This document shows, in pieces, positions 8,541 to 17,772 of a stretch of 64,000 bases of DNA. The notes below the pieces were generated by a model, which saw only the letters and a list, made by a program, of their open reading frames with translations, was not told where the DNA came from and did no database searches. The first letter of the stretch is position 1; the number at the start of each line of letters is the position of its first letter. The translations under genes and the position numbers were made by a program. Source of the DNA: Exiguobacterium aestuarii (GTDB lineage: Bacteria; Bacillota; Bacilli; Exiguobacteriales; Exiguobacteriaceae); contig NZ_JAIVAC010000001.1 in NCBI RefSeq assembly GCF_020171655.1, positions 1,178,001 to 1,242,000 of the forward strand, in the 5' to 3' direction.

Positions 8541-9129
8541 CTATCGTTTTAAATTGTTCGACCAAACGGTCAATTTGTGGTGGTAAGTCACCGAGTGAAC
8601 CGTTGTTATTGACGAGAAAATCGGCCTGATGTTTTTTCTCTTCGATTGGGATTTGAGAATGAATGCGAGCGAGCGCCTCTTCTTTCGTCAATCCATTCCG
8701 CTCCATGAGGCGCATCAATTGAATCTCTTCGCGACAATAGACGACGACAGAATAATCGACTAGGTCGAGCATTGTCCCTTCAAATAAAAGAGGAATATCA
8801 AAAATGACGACAGACTCCCCGGATGCTTCATAAGCACGCATCTGTTCCTTCATCTCTTCACGAATCGCTGGATGCATCAGTTGATTGAGGTGTTGTCGTT
8901 TCGTCTCATCATGAAAAATTTCACGCCCTAGCGCGGGACGGTTTAAGACATCGCCGTCAAAACATTTTGGAAATGCCGCTTTTACGCCCTCAATCGCCTT
9001 TCCTCCAGGTTCGACGACCGTCCTCGCAATCAAATCGGCATCGATGATCGGAATCCCCTTTTTCCGAAAAAGTCGAGACACCGTGGACTTCCCGGTTGCA
9101 ATCCCACCCGTCAATCCAATTTTCAACAT
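8521..9129 (-). CDS. coaE: Dephospho-CoA kinase
   Basis: Performs the last step of coenzyme A synthesis, ATP-dependent phosphorylation of the 3'-hydroxyl of dephospho-CoA. The P-loop is GLTGGIATGKST, then the DADxIAR motif (IDADLIARTVVEPG) and the lid-region R residues. The ~202-residue length is standard. ATG 9129 (MLKIGLTGG) has AAGGAG 8 nt upstream; a GTG three codons earlier is less well placed. It forms an operon with mutM and polA, as in Bacillus. Confidence 0.95.
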   Translation of the reverse strand: MLKIGLTGGIATGKSTVSRLFRKKGIPIIDADLIARTVVEPGGKAIEGVKAAFPKCFDGDVLNRPALGREIFHDETKRQHLNQLMHPAIREEMKEQMRAYEASGESVVIFDIPLLFEGTMLDLVDYSVVVYCREEIQLMRLMERNGLTKEEALARIHSQIPIEEKKHQADFLVNNNGSLGDLPPQIDRLVEQFKTIEKEGES

Positions 9130-9141
9130 AACGCCCACTCC

Positions 9142-9969
9142 TTAACGTTGTTGACAGTGTGGACAATAATGCGTACCACGACCGCCTAGTTTCATCTTTT
9201 CAATTTCTTGTCCGCAACGACGACATGGTTCACCGGCTTGTCCGTATACATAAAGTCGTTCTTGGAACGTTCCCGTTGCTCCGTCTGGATTCGTATAACT
9301 GCGAATTGTACTGCCTCCACGTTCAATGGCCTCATTTAGCACGGCTACCGCTTCAATGCGTACACGCTCCACTTCTTCGTGCGTCAAACTAGCAGCTGGT
9401 CGTGTCGGATGCACACCAGCACGAAACAATGTTTCATCTACATAAATATTCCCTAATCCAACGAAGATGGACTGATCGAGAAGCGCCGTCTTGATAGCGC
9501 GTGTCTTCATCCGCTCTAGACGCTTATGCAATGCATCAGTTGTCACACGCTCGTCAAACGGTTCATATGCGAGCAGTGACAGTGGTGGTGTCGTATGAAC
9601 CGCCTCATTCGTCCGCAACTCCATCGTTCCAAACTTCCGCACATCATTATAATGTAGGGTCGATTGGTCCGTGAAGTTGATGACGACATGCGTATGTTTA
9701 GCCGGTGCTGTGATTGTCTCATATGGGAAGAACTTCCCTTCCATCCGAAGATGGGAGACGAGATATCCATTCGTTAATTTAAATAAAATAAATTTCCCTC
9801 GACGTTCCACATCTGTAATGGTCTCTCCGACCAAATGATGGACCCATTCTTCTGGCTCGAGTCCCCGAATGATTTTAGGGTCAAGCACATCGACAGACTG
9901 AATCGTCTTTCCGGAAACGGCAGGTCGTAATCTGCGACAAACCGTTTCGACTTCTGGTAATTCTGGCAT
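9142..9969 (-). CDS. mutM: Formamidopyrimidine-DNA glycosylase
   Basis: Removes 8-oxoguanine and formamidopyrimidines and nicks the abasic site. The mature N-terminus PELPEVETVCRRL carries the catalytic Pro2 and Glu3. A helix-two-turn-helix lies near residues 160-190 (ALLDQSIFVGLGNIYVDE). The C-terminal zinc finger is C-RRCG...HYCPHC. The length of 275 residues is standard. It lies 21 nt after polA and 12 nt before coaE, a DNA repair and CoA operon also seen in Bacillus. Confidence 0.97.
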   Translation of the reverse strand: MPELPEVETVCRRLRPAVSGKTIQSVDVLDPKIIRGLEPEEWVHHLVGETITDVERRGKFILFKLTNGYLVSHLRMEGKFFPYETITAPAKHTHVVINFTDQSTLHYNDVRKFGTMELRTNEAVHTTPPLSLLAYEPFDERVTTDALHKRLERMKTRAIKTALLDQSIFVGLGNIYVDETLFRAGVHPTRPAASLTHEEVERVRIEAVAVLNEAIERGGSTIRSYTNPDGATGTFQERLYVYGQAGEPCRRCGQEIEKMKLGGRGTHYCPHCQQR

Positions 9970-9990
9970 ACTGATTTCCTTTCTATCTTC

Positions 9991-12585
9991 TTATTTCGTA
10001 TCGAACCACGTCGTTCCAACGGCTCCATCCGCACGTAACGGAACATCGAGTGTCACCGTATGTTCCATCGCTTCCGTCACCAATTTTTCTAATGCTTCCA
10101 TCTCTTCAGCCGGACCTTCAAAAATCAATTCATCATGTACTTGTAACAATAACTTGGATTGAAGTTGCGACGATTGAAGCGCGTGGTCGACGTCAATCAT
10201 CGCTTTTTTGATGATGTCGGCTGCCGTTCCTTGAATCGGTGTGTTGATGGCCGTACGTTCAGCGAATCCACGCAAGTTGAAATTACGAGAGTGAATGTCC
10301 GGGATATTACGACGTCGTTTTAACATCGTCTCGACGAACCCATGTTCACGAGCCCGTTCAATCGCAGCATCCATGAACGTCTTCACTCCCGGGAATTGTT
10401 CAAAGTACGTATCGATAAACGTTTGTGCTTCTTTTCGTGTGATACCTAGGTTTTGCGAGAGCCCATAATCACTGATTCCATATATGATTCCGAAGTTGAC
10501 GGCTTTCGCCTGACGACGCATGAGTGAAGTGACTTCCTCATTTGCGACTTTGAACACGTTCGCCGCCGTCGACGTGTGGATATCCTCATCATGCAAAAAG
10601 GCCGCCATCATTTTCTCATCTTGTGACATATGCGCCATGATTCGAAGTTCGATCTGTGAGTAATCGACCGCATAGAGTACCCAGCCCGGCTCACTTGCGG
10701 TGAACGCCTTACGAATTCGACGTCCTTCCTCTAATCGGATCGGAATGTTTTGTAAGTTCGGGTTGACTGACGAGAGTCGTCCCGTTTGCGTTAACGTCTG
10801 CGTGTAACGGGTGTGAATCTTGCCATCTTCCTTCACAACTTTCTGCAATCCTTCTACATAGGTCGACTGTAGTTTCCCGAGTTCACGATAATGCATGATT
10901 TTCTCGATGATCGGATGAAGCGGCGCCAACTTCTCAAGGACATCCGCCGCAGTCGAGTAACCCGTCTTTGTCTTTTTCACAGGGGGAAGCGCTAGTTTCT
11001 CAAATAGGACGACCCCTAGCTGTTTCGGCGAGTTGATGTTGAACGGTTCGCCGGCCAATTCATGAATCGTTACTTCAAGCGCAGACAGGCGCTCACGAAG
11101 ATCTGTCTCCATGTGTTGAAGTGTTTCCACGTTTACATGAATGCCTGCCCATTCCATCTCGGCTAACACCGAGACGAGCGGTTTTTCAAGCGCCTCATAT
11201 AATTCCGTCTGTTCGTTGTCTTTCAACTCTGAAGCGACACGTTCGAACAACGTCAAAATCGCATGTGCTTTCTCCGCAAGATGGGAATGGAATACTTCCT
11301 CATCAGGGACTTTTATTTTTGCGCCTTTCCCATAAACTGCTTCATCTTCTTCAAGAGGGTATGTGAAATGAGAAGCAATCGAGCTGAGTGACGTTCCACC
11401 AGATAAATTCAACAAATATCCAGAAACGAGTAAGTCTTCGTAACCACGAAGGAATAACTGATGACGTTTCAACTGAATGATTGTTTGTTTAGCATCGAGA
11501 CAAATCGTCGTCTTCGATTCGTCTTCAATCCATTCCTTGACTCGTGCATCTTGTAACAGTGTCACGTCACCGACGGTCACGCCACGGTCTGATGCGATTG
11601 CAACCCCAACGATGTCTTCTTCGAAATAGTCATCGTGTAGTTGCTCAAGAAACAGGACCGCTCGAGACAAATCTTGTTCAGAAAGGTCGATTGTCGGTCT
11701 GACTTCTTTTTCGACCGTTTCTTCTGTGGAGCTATCCGCTAATTTACCGATCAACGACTTGAATTGAAGTTCCATGAACAAAGGTTTTACGACAGAAGCG
11801 TCATAAGGTTTAAAAACGAGATCATCAACGGTCACATCAAGTGGCACGTCCGTATAAATCGTCGCCAACTGTTTTGACATCTTCGCCTCTCGCTCGTTCG
11901 CTTCCACTTTTTCTTTCTGTTTCCCCTTTAGTTCATCCGTATGTTCATAAAGGGACTCGACGGTTCCGTATGTTGAAATCAACTTGAGCGCCGTCTTTTC
12001 CCCGACACCCGGAATACCTGGAATGTTATCCGATTTATCCCCCATCAACCCTTTTAAGTCAATCATCTGAATCGGTTGTAGTCCCTCATAACGTTCCTGG
12101 AACGCCGTTTGGTTCATTGTCTCGACATCTGTGATGCCTCGTTTCGTCAAGTAGACGGTCACGCGATCATCGATCAGTTGCAGTAAATCTTTATCTCCCG
12201 TCACAATCGTCACTTGATCGTATGATGTATCCTTTGAGAGCGTGCCGATGATATCGTCCGCCTCATATTGATCAAGTTCTAAGACAGCAATACCAAACGC
12301 GCGACAGACGTCTCGTACGAGCGGGAACTGTTCGCGTAATTCCCCAGGAGTCTTCTGACGCCCCCCTTTATAGTCAGCAAACGTATCGTGACGGAACGTC
12401 TTCTTCGACGCATCGAACGCAACGGCAAAGTGCGTCGGTTGCTCATCTTCCATCAATTTCAACAACATCATCGTAAAGCCGTACACCGCGTTCGTATTTC
12501 GACCTGACGCGTCCGACATCGGAGGCAGTGCGAAAAACGCACGATATGTTAAGGAGTTCCCATCTAGGACTAGTAGTTTATTCAT
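9991..12585 (-). CDS. polA: DNA polymerase I
   Basis: Fills repair gaps and removes Okazaki primers. The N-terminal 5'-3' exonuclease (residues ~1-290) has FDASKKTFRH, YEADDIIGT and GLMGDKSDNIPG. The central domain lacks recognisable DxE proofreading motifs, as in Bacillus Pol I, so the 3'-5' exonuclease is probably inactive. The polymerase domain (~470-864) has motif A DYSQIELR and motif C VHDELIFE. The start ATG 12585 follows GGAGGT. A terminator and a Pho-box-like array lie upstream. Confidence 0.97.
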   Translation of the reverse strand: MNKLLVLDGNSLTYRAFFALPPMSDASGRNTNAVYGFTMMLLKLMEDEQPTHFAVAFDASKKTFRHDTFADYKGGRQKTPGELREQFPLVRDVCRAFGIAVLELDQYEADDIIGTLSKDTSYDQVTIVTGDKDLLQLIDDRVTVYLTKRGITDVETMNQTAFQERYEGLQPIQMIDLKGLMGDKSDNIPGIPGVGEKTALKLISTYGTVESLYEHTDELKGKQKEKVEANEREAKMSKQLATIYTDVPLDVTVDDLVFKPYDASVVKPLFMELQFKSLIGKLADSSTEETVEKEVRPTIDLSEQDLSRAVLFLEQLHDDYFEEDIVGVAIASDRGVTVGDVTLLQDARVKEWIEDESKTTICLDAKQTIIQLKRHQLFLRGYEDLLVSGYLLNLSGGTSLSSIASHFTYPLEEDEAVYGKGAKIKVPDEEVFHSHLAEKAHAILTLFERVASELKDNEQTELYEALEKPLVSVLAEMEWAGIHVNVETLQHMETDLRERLSALEVTIHELAGEPFNINSPKQLGVVLFEKLALPPVKKTKTGYSTAADVLEKLAPLHPIIEKIMHYRELGKLQSTYVEGLQKVVKEDGKIHTRYTQTLTQTGRLSSVNPNLQNIPIRLEEGRRIRKAFTASEPGWVLYAVDYSQIELRIMAHMSQDEKMMAAFLHDEDIHTSTAANVFKVANEEVTSLMRRQAKAVNFGIIYGISDYGLSQNLGITRKEAQTFIDTYFEQFPGVKTFMDAAIERAREHGFVETMLKRRRNIPDIHSRNFNLRGFAERTAINTPIQGTAADIIKKAMIDVDHALQSSQLQSKLLLQVHDELIFEGPAEEMEALEKLVTEAMEHTVTLDVPLRADGAVGTTWFDTK

Positions 12586-12641
12586 TCAATCGACCTCCAT
12601 TCTTCTCTTCATTCATCATACCATACGGGTACAAGCGTTCG

Positions 12642-12677
12642 AAAAAAAAGACCCTTTTCTACGAATAGAAAAGGGCC
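12642..12677 (-). terminator. Intrinsic terminator between phoR and polA
   Basis: The minus strand reads GGCCCTTTTCT, a 6-nt loop, AGAAAAGGGTC, then eight T. It lies 150 nt past the phoR stop and 57 nt before polA. It may end the phoPR transcript or a short RNA starting in the gap. Confidence 0.9.
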
Positions 12678-12738
12678 AAATTCTCGACCGTGTGGAGATG
12701 AGCACCGATCGAGTCACGAGATGATGAAGAGGTCTCAT
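12642..12738 (-). ncRNA. Candidate short RNA in the phoR-polA gap
   Basis: Inference only. A phased Pho-box-like array (12797-12748) is followed by TATGAA-like sequence and, ~60-90 nt later, by a strong intrinsic terminator, with no supported gene between. That is the layout of a short regulated transcript. A 27-codon frame from ATG ~12742 ends in the terminator loop but has no ribosome site. The same stretch could simply be the phoR 3' untranslated region. Confidence 0.25.
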
Positions 12739-12747
12739 TCATAAGAA

Positions 12748-12797
12748 TAGCAAGGTTTTGTAAAGCAAATATGAATGGAATGGCAAGGTTTTGTAAA
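12748..12797 (-). promoter_or_regulatory. Phased Pho-box-like hexamer array
   Basis: On the minus strand five hexamers lie at an exact 11-bp period: TTTACA, TTGCCA, TTCATA, TTTACA, TTGCTA, each separated by 5 bp. Three fit the Bacillus PhoP consensus TT(A/C/T)A(C/T)A. The first and fourth units sit in a near-perfect direct repeat of TTTACAAAACCTTGC spaced 33 bp. It lies just after phoR, oriented toward polA. PhoP binding is inferred. Confidence 0.45.
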
Positions 12798-12826
12798 ATG
12801 ATTAATCACACGTGAGGTAAAGGATT

Positions 12827-14554
12827 TCAAACTGTTGGGAACGTGATGGTGAACGTAGTCCCTTTACCCTCGACGCTATCGACATCGATTGTCGCATGAT
12901 GGAGATCGATGATGTGTTTCACGATAGCAAGACCTAGACCCGTGCCACCTGAATTTCGGCTTCTTGCTTTGTCGACACGATAGAAGCGCTCAAAGATTCG
13001 ACTGACTTCTTTTTCAGCAATCCCGATTCCATTGTCCTTGACGCGTAACTTGTAGGCATCCTCATTCGCCTCGACAGAAATTTCGACACGACTTCCTTCC
13101 GGAGAATAGTTGATGGCGTTTGCGACGAGGTTCATGATGACTTGCTTCATCCGATTCAAATCGGCCTGTAAGACGGCCGTCCCATGATGCTTCGCCTCTA
13201 GATGAATCGACTTTTTGTCCGCTTTCTGACTGAGCAAGAGACATACCTCATCGACGAGCTGGTTCAAGTCGACGGATACCAGTTCCATCTGGAAATCATC
13301 ACGTTCTAATCTCGACAGCTCAAGCAAATCTTCAACAAGCATCTGCATCCGCGTCGCCTCTTTTTGAATGATGTCTAAGAACTGGTCGCGGAGTTCAGGC
13401 ACTTCTTTAGCCCCGTCGAGTAATGTCTCACTAAATCCACGAATGGAGGTGAGCGGGGTCTTGAGTTCATGACTGACGTTCGCGACAAAGTCTTTCCGCA
13501 TCTTCTCGAGTCGCTTCAGCTCCGTGATGTCGTTAAATAATAATGTCGTCCCACGAAGCATTCCCGTATCACTGAAAATCGGTGCAGCAGACACCATATA
13601 CGTCTTCTGATTAAAGCCAGTTCGAATCGATAACTGACGACGATGAACTTCTTCCGTCAAATAGACGTCTTCGATCAGAGTCTCAACATCAGGACTTGGT
13701 AACATCCCGTGATAAAATTGTCCAATCGACAAATCATCGTATTGGAACATCTCGCGATACGAACGGTTGACTAATGTGACGATGCCTCGCTCGTCCACGA
13801 GAAGGAGCCCTGCCCCCATATATTCGATGAGTGATTCGAGTCGTGCTCGCTGAACCGATTCTCCGAGTGAAATTGACTCCAAATTTCGGGCGAGGACGTT
13901 GATTGATCCAGCGAGACTTCCGGTTTCCTCGTCATTTCGCAGTTCGTAAACGCGAGCCCGATAATTACCATCGGCGAGTTCCCGTAAGACGATGGTCGCT
14001 TCATCGATTGGTCGTATGAATTGGTTCGTCAGATGCTGAAGGACGAATAAGATGATGAAAAATGAAAAGAACAGCGCGAGCGCAATCGTTAACCAAATTC
14101 GATCATACACACCTTCAAGGTCTGACACGTAACGGATGAACGTTAAATAGACCGTCTCCCCTGTCGCAAGTTCAATCGGTTTTGTGAACTGAATCAGTTC
14201 ATCTTCGTCTGCTTCACCAAACGTTCCGTCTTCAGGCACCAGACTCGGTTCAATCTTATAATCGATTGACCCGACACGAAACGGCGTCCCGGCGATGACT
14301 TCATTCCTGCTATTGAGAAGCAGTATGTCAAAGCTACTCCCGTCATCGATTTGACCGACATATCCTCGAATTTCGTCTAGCTCTCCTCCTTCAAGGTACA
14401 AAGCGGCGAGCTGAGCATCCTCTTTCAAGCGGTCACGTTCAGAATCCAAATAAAAATCTTTGAACAGTTGGCCAAGCACGATGCCAAGCGTCAAAAGCAC
14501 GCCTGTGACGAGAAGAATGAGCGTGGTCATGAATCTAGAGCGATACGTCTTCAT
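12827..14554 (-). CDS. phoR: Phosphate-response sensor histidine kinase
   Basis: Membrane kinase that phosphorylates PhoP on phosphate limitation. In order: TM1 (~9-30), an extracytoplasmic region to ~150, TM2 (~153-173), HAMP (~175-230), PAS (~240-345), HisKA with phospho-acceptor His362 in ANVSHELKTPL, and a HATPase with NxxxNAINYSPEG and DNGIGI. The length of 575 residues matches PhoR. The start overlaps the phoP stop by ATGA, so the pair is translationally coupled. The family resembles WalK and PnpS, but the phoP-phoR-polA order supports PhoR. Confidence 0.93.
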   Translation of the reverse strand: MKTYRSRFMTTLILLVTGVLLTLGIVLGQLFKDFYLDSERDRLKEDAQLAALYLEGGELDEIRGYVGQIDDGSSFDILLLNSRNEVIAGTPFRVGSIDYKIEPSLVPEDGTFGEADEDELIQFTKPIELATGETVYLTFIRYVSDLEGVYDRIWLTIALALFFSFFIILFVLQHLTNQFIRPIDEATIVLRELADGNYRARVYELRNDEETGSLAGSINVLARNLESISLGESVQRARLESLIEYMGAGLLLVDERGIVTLVNRSYREMFQYDDLSIGQFYHGMLPSPDVETLIEDVYLTEEVHRRQLSIRTGFNQKTYMVSAAPIFSDTGMLRGTTLLFNDITELKRLEKMRKDFVANVSHELKTPLTSIRGFSETLLDGAKEVPELRDQFLDIIQKEATRMQMLVEDLLELSRLERDDFQMELVSVDLNQLVDEVCLLLSQKADKKSIHLEAKHHGTAVLQADLNRMKQVIMNLVANAINYSPEGSRVEISVEANEDAYKLRVKDNGIGIAEKEVSRIFERFYRVDKARSRNSGGTGLGLAIVKHIIDLHHATIDVDSVEGKGTTFTITFPTV

Positions 14555-15252
14555 TCCGAAGTCGGCTCCTCCATTTTATAACCGAGTCCACGAATCGTTT
14601 TAATATATGTCGGCTTCTTCGTGACCGGTTCGATTTTTTCACGGAGATGACTGATATGAACATCGACGATTCGCGTGTCACCGACGAAATCGTAATTCCA
14701 AATAGCGGATAGCAATTGGTCTCGTGTCAGCACACGTCCTTTATTTTTAGCCAAGTATGCTAACAGTTCAAATTCTTTCGGAGTCAATTCGAGACGTTCG
14801 CCTTGTTTGAACACTTCGTAGTTCGACGCGACAATTTTTACGTCACCGATTTGAATGACATCCTCCTCTACCGCGGTTTCTTGTGGCGCCGAGCGTCTTA
14901 GAATCGCTTTGACACGTGCCACGACTTCGCGCGGACTGAACGGTTTCGTCAAATAGTCATCTGCACCGAGCTCGAGTCCGAGAACTTTATCAAACTCATC
15001 ATCTTTCGCCGTGAGCATCAAAATCGGTGTGTTGACTTTTTGTTGACGGAGTCGCTTACACACTTCAAGTCCGTCCATTTCCGGAAGCATTAAATCGAGC
15101 ACGATTAAGACGGCATCTTTCTTTTCAGCCAGTTCCAATCCTGTCTTTCCATCATGTGCGGTTTCCACCTCGAAACCAGCTTGTTCTAAATTGAATTTTA
15201 ATAACGTCGCAATCGATACTTCGTCGTCGACAACAATTACTTTATCAGCCAC
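14551..15252 (-). CDS. phoP: Phosphate-response regulator, OmpR family
   Basis: Receiver domain with acidic pair D9/D10 (VVDDE), phospho-acceptor Asp53 (VLDLMLPEMDG) and Lys in LTKPFSPRE. An OmpR-type winged helix follows (LTPKEFELLAYLAKNKGRVLTR and RIVDVHISHLR). The start is GTG 15252, with AGGAGG 7 nt upstream; the longer upstream frame lacks such a site. It is co-transcribed with phoR and would control phosphate-starvation genes. Confidence 0.94.
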   Translation of the reverse strand: MADKVIVVDDEVSIATLLKFNLEQAGFEVETAHDGKTGLELAEKKDAVLIVLDLMLPEMDGLEVCKRLRQQKVNTPILMLTAKDDEFDKVLGLELGADDYLTKPFSPREVVARVKAILRRSAPQETAVEEDVIQIGDVKIVASNYEVFKQGERLELTPKEFELLAYLAKNKGRVLTRDQLLSAIWNYDFVGDTRIVDVHISHLREKIEPVTKKPTYIKTIRGLGYKMEEPTSE

Positions 15253-15290
15253 ACTACTTCCTCCTCTTAATCCATCAAATGTCACTCTCT

Positions 15291-15320
15291 ATTTTACAAA
15301 TCAAAGCTTGCAACGACCAA
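15291..15320 (-). promoter_or_regulatory. Possible phoP promoter
   Basis: The minus strand has TTGGTC (15320-15315), an 18-nt spacer and TAAAAT (15296-15291), ~40 nt before the phoP start. TTTACAAA occurs twice on the opposite strand in this gap. Only a weak consensus match. Confidence 0.35.
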
Positions 15321-15393
15321 CCTCAAAGCAAATCTTTACAAAAACAAAACAAATCCACTTTTAGTGTAGCATGCCCCACATGATGGAAACCGC

Positions 15394-15430
15394 AAAAAAG
15401 TGCTTCCCACAAAATTGCAGGAAGCACTTT
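15394..15430 (-). terminator. Intrinsic terminator of the citZ-icd-mdh operon
   Basis: The minus strand reads AAAGTGCTTCC, loop, GGGAAGCACTTTTTT, immediately after the mdh stop codon. Confidence 0.85.
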
Positions 15431-15434
15431 CTAC

Positions 15435-16367
15435 TTATAAGACGCCTAATACGGAGCGGACCGAGTCGGCAGAACGTGAAAGTGCTGCTTTCTCCTCATC
15501 CGTCAAGTCGAGCTCAAGTACTTGCTCGATGCCATGTTTCCCAAGAATCGTCGGGACGCCAAGATACAAATCGCTAAATCCGTACTCGCCTTCTAGATAA
15601 GCAATAGCAGGTAAGATGCGACGCTGATCTTTTAAAATCGCCTCGACCATCTCTACGATTGCGGCAGCTGGCGCATAATACGCCGAGCCGTCACCTAGCA
15701 GTTGAACAATTTCACCGCCACCTTTACGTGTCCGTTCGACGATTTGCTCAATCCGCTCATGTGGTATGAGTTTTTCAAGCGGGATTCCCCCGGCGTACGA
15801 GTAACGCACGAGAGGCACCATATCGTCACCATGTCCTCCAAGAACAAACCCGGATACATCTTTGACAGAAACGTTCAATTCTTGAGCGACAAACGTCCGA
15901 AAACGAGCCGTATCCAGCACACCAGATTGTCCGATGACACGTTCTTTCGGGAACCCTGATTCTTTAAATGCCGCATAGGTCATCGCATCCACCGGGTTGG
16001 TCAAGACGATTAAAATCGCTTCCGGAGAATAGCGAGCAATCTCTTTGACGACAGATCGCATGACGTTTGCATTGGTTGCAACGAGATCGTCTCGACTCAT
16101 CCCTGGCTTACGCGCGATTCCCGCCGTAATCACCACAATGTCCGAATCAGCCGTATCGGCGTAATCTGATGTTCCCGTAATCCAAGCGTCAAACCCTTGA
16201 ATCGGAGCCGTTTCTTGCATGTCGAGCGCTTTCCCTTTCGTCGGTCCAACTTTTTCTTCCATATCGAGTAGAACGACATCCCCTAGCTCACGTTGAGCCA
16301 GGTATAGTGCAGTGGTTGCACCGGTGAAGCCACTTCCAATTACAGAAATTTTGTTACGACGAATCAT
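15435..16367 (-). CDS. mdh: Malate dehydrogenase (LDH-like type)
   Basis: Oxidises malate to oxaloacetate with NAD in the TCA cycle. The N-terminal Rossmann motif is [14 protein letters not shown]. The substrate loop has R residues around [12 protein letters not shown], and the catalytic His lies in [11 protein letters not shown]. The 310-residue length fits the LDH-like MDH of Bacillus. It is the last gene of citZ-icd-mdh, 37 nt after icd, so three TCA enzymes are expressed together. Confidence 0.95.
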   Translation of the reverse strand: MIRRNKISVIGSGFTGATTALYLAQRELGDVVLLDMEEKVGPTKGKALDMQETAPIQGFDAWITGTSDYADTADSDIVVITAGIARKPGMSRDDLVATNANVMRSVVKEIARYSPEAILIVLTNPVDAMTYAAFKESGFPKERVIGQSGVLDTARFRTFVAQELNVSVKDVSGFVLGGHGDDMVPLVRYSYAGGIPLEKLIPHERIEQIVERTRKGGGEIVQLLGDGSAYYAPAAAIVEMVEAILKDQRRILPAIAYLEGEYGFSDLYLGVPTILGKHGIEQVLELDLTDEEKAALSRSADSVRSVLGVL

Positions 16368-16404
16368 GAGCTCTCCCCCTCAATTGGCGACTTATTCGTT
16401 TAAA

Positions 16405-17676
16405 TTACATGTTTTTGATCAATTCATCCGCAAATTCAGAACACTTCACTTCTGTCGCGCCGTCCATGAGACGTGCGAAGTCATATGTGACAACTTTCGA
16501 AGCGATTGTTTTCTCCATTGAGTTGATGATGAGGTCAGCCGCTTCGTTCCAGTTCATGTGGCGGAGCATCATCTCACCTGAAAGGATGACTGAAGATGGG
16601 TTTACTTTATCGAGACCCGCGTATTTCGGAGCTGTACCGTGTGTCGCTTCGAAGATTGCATGTCCTGTGATGTAGTTGATGTTCGCACCAGGTGCAATCC
16701 CAATTCCACCTACTTGCGCAGCAAGTGCGTCTGAGATGTAGTCACCGTTCAAGTTCATTGTCGCGACGACATCGAACTCACGTGGGCGTGTCAAGATTTG
16801 CTGGAGGAAGATATCAGCGATCGAATCTTTGACGATGATTTTCCCTTCAGCTTCTGCTTTCGACTGAGCTTCGTTCGCAGCTGCTTCGCCAGACTCTTCT
16901 TTGATGCGGTCATACTGTGCCCATGTGAACACTTTGTCACCGTATTCAGCTTCAGCGAGTGCATAACCCCAGTTTTTGAATGCGCCTTCTGTGAACTTCA
17001 TGATGTTTCCTTTGTGTACGAGCGTGACAGATTTACGATCGTTCGCAATCGCATATTCAATCGCAGCACGGACGAGACGTTCTGTCCCTTCAGAAGAAAC
17101 AGGCTTGATGCCGATTCCTGATGTCTCTGGGAAACGGATCTTGTTCACGTCCATTTCATCTTGCAAGAATTTAATGAGTTTTTTCACTTCGTCGCTTCCT
17201 GACGCGTACTCGATTCCTGCGTAGATATCTTCTGTATTTTCACGGAAGATGACCATGTCTGTATCTTCAGGACGTTTTACTGGCGAAGGAACACCTGTGA
17301 AGTAACGAACTGGACGAAGGCATGTGTATAAGTCGAGTTCTTGACGAAGGGCAACGTTCAATGAACGAATCCCACCACCGACCGGTGTCGTAAGTGGTCC
17401 TTTGATTGCAATCAAGTACTCGCGAATTTGATCGAGCGTTTCTGTCGGGAGCCACTCACCTTTTTCGTTATAAGCTTTCTCCCCAGCGTATACTTCCATC
17501 CATTCGATTTTCTTGTCGCCGCCGTATGCTTTTTCAACTGCAGCATCGAATACACGAACAGCCGCGTTCCAAATATCAGGACCTGTTCCGTCACCGATAA
17601 TGAATGGTACTGTCGGAACGTTTGGTACGTTCAATACACCGTTTTCAACTGTAATTTTTTGTCCTTGTGTCAACAT
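16405..17676 (-). CDS. icd: Isocitrate dehydrogenase (NADP)
   Basis: Oxidative decarboxylation of isocitrate to 2-oxoglutarate. The start ATG 17676 ([13 protein letters not shown]) has AGGGGG 7 nt upstream; an in-frame extension beginning MYLGG lacks a site. Visible signatures are [13 protein letters not shown] with the substrate Ser, [14 protein letters not shown] and [22 protein letters not shown] (split here), plus [10 protein letters not shown]. The ~423-residue length is normal. Middle gene of the citZ operon. Confidence 0.97.
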   Translation of the reverse strand: MLTQGQKITVENGVLNVPNVPTVPFIIGDGTGPDIWNAAVRVFDAAVEKAYGGDKKIEWMEVYAGEKAYNEKGEWLPTETLDQIREYLIAIKGPLTTPVGGGIRSLNVALRQELDLYTCLRPVRYFTGVPSPVKRPEDTDMVIFRENTEDIYAGIEYASGSDEVKKLIKFLQDEMDVNKIRFPETSGIGIKPVSSEGTERLVRAAIEYAIANDRKSVTLVHKGNIMKFTEGAFKNWGYALAEAEYGDKVFTWAQYDRIKEESGEAAANEAQSKAEAEGKIIVKDSIADIFLQQILTRPREFDVVATMNLNGDYISDALAAQVGGIGIAPGANINYITGHAIFEATHGTAPKYAGLDKVNPSSVILSGEMMLRHMNWNEAADLIINSMEKTIASKVVTYDFARLMDGATEVKCSEFADELIKNM

Positions 17677-17772
17677 AATGAATCCCCCTAAGTACATTAC
17701 TGTAGGTCGACGCGTACGCCGACCTACGTCACTTGTTAGTTTACCAAACTTTTGTCTAAAATGTGTCTCGAA

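Noticed and set aside
12660-12742. 27-codon frame in the candidate short RNA
   Set aside because: No Shine-Dalgarno sequence precedes ATG and the frame ends inside the terminator loop; not enough for a gene call.
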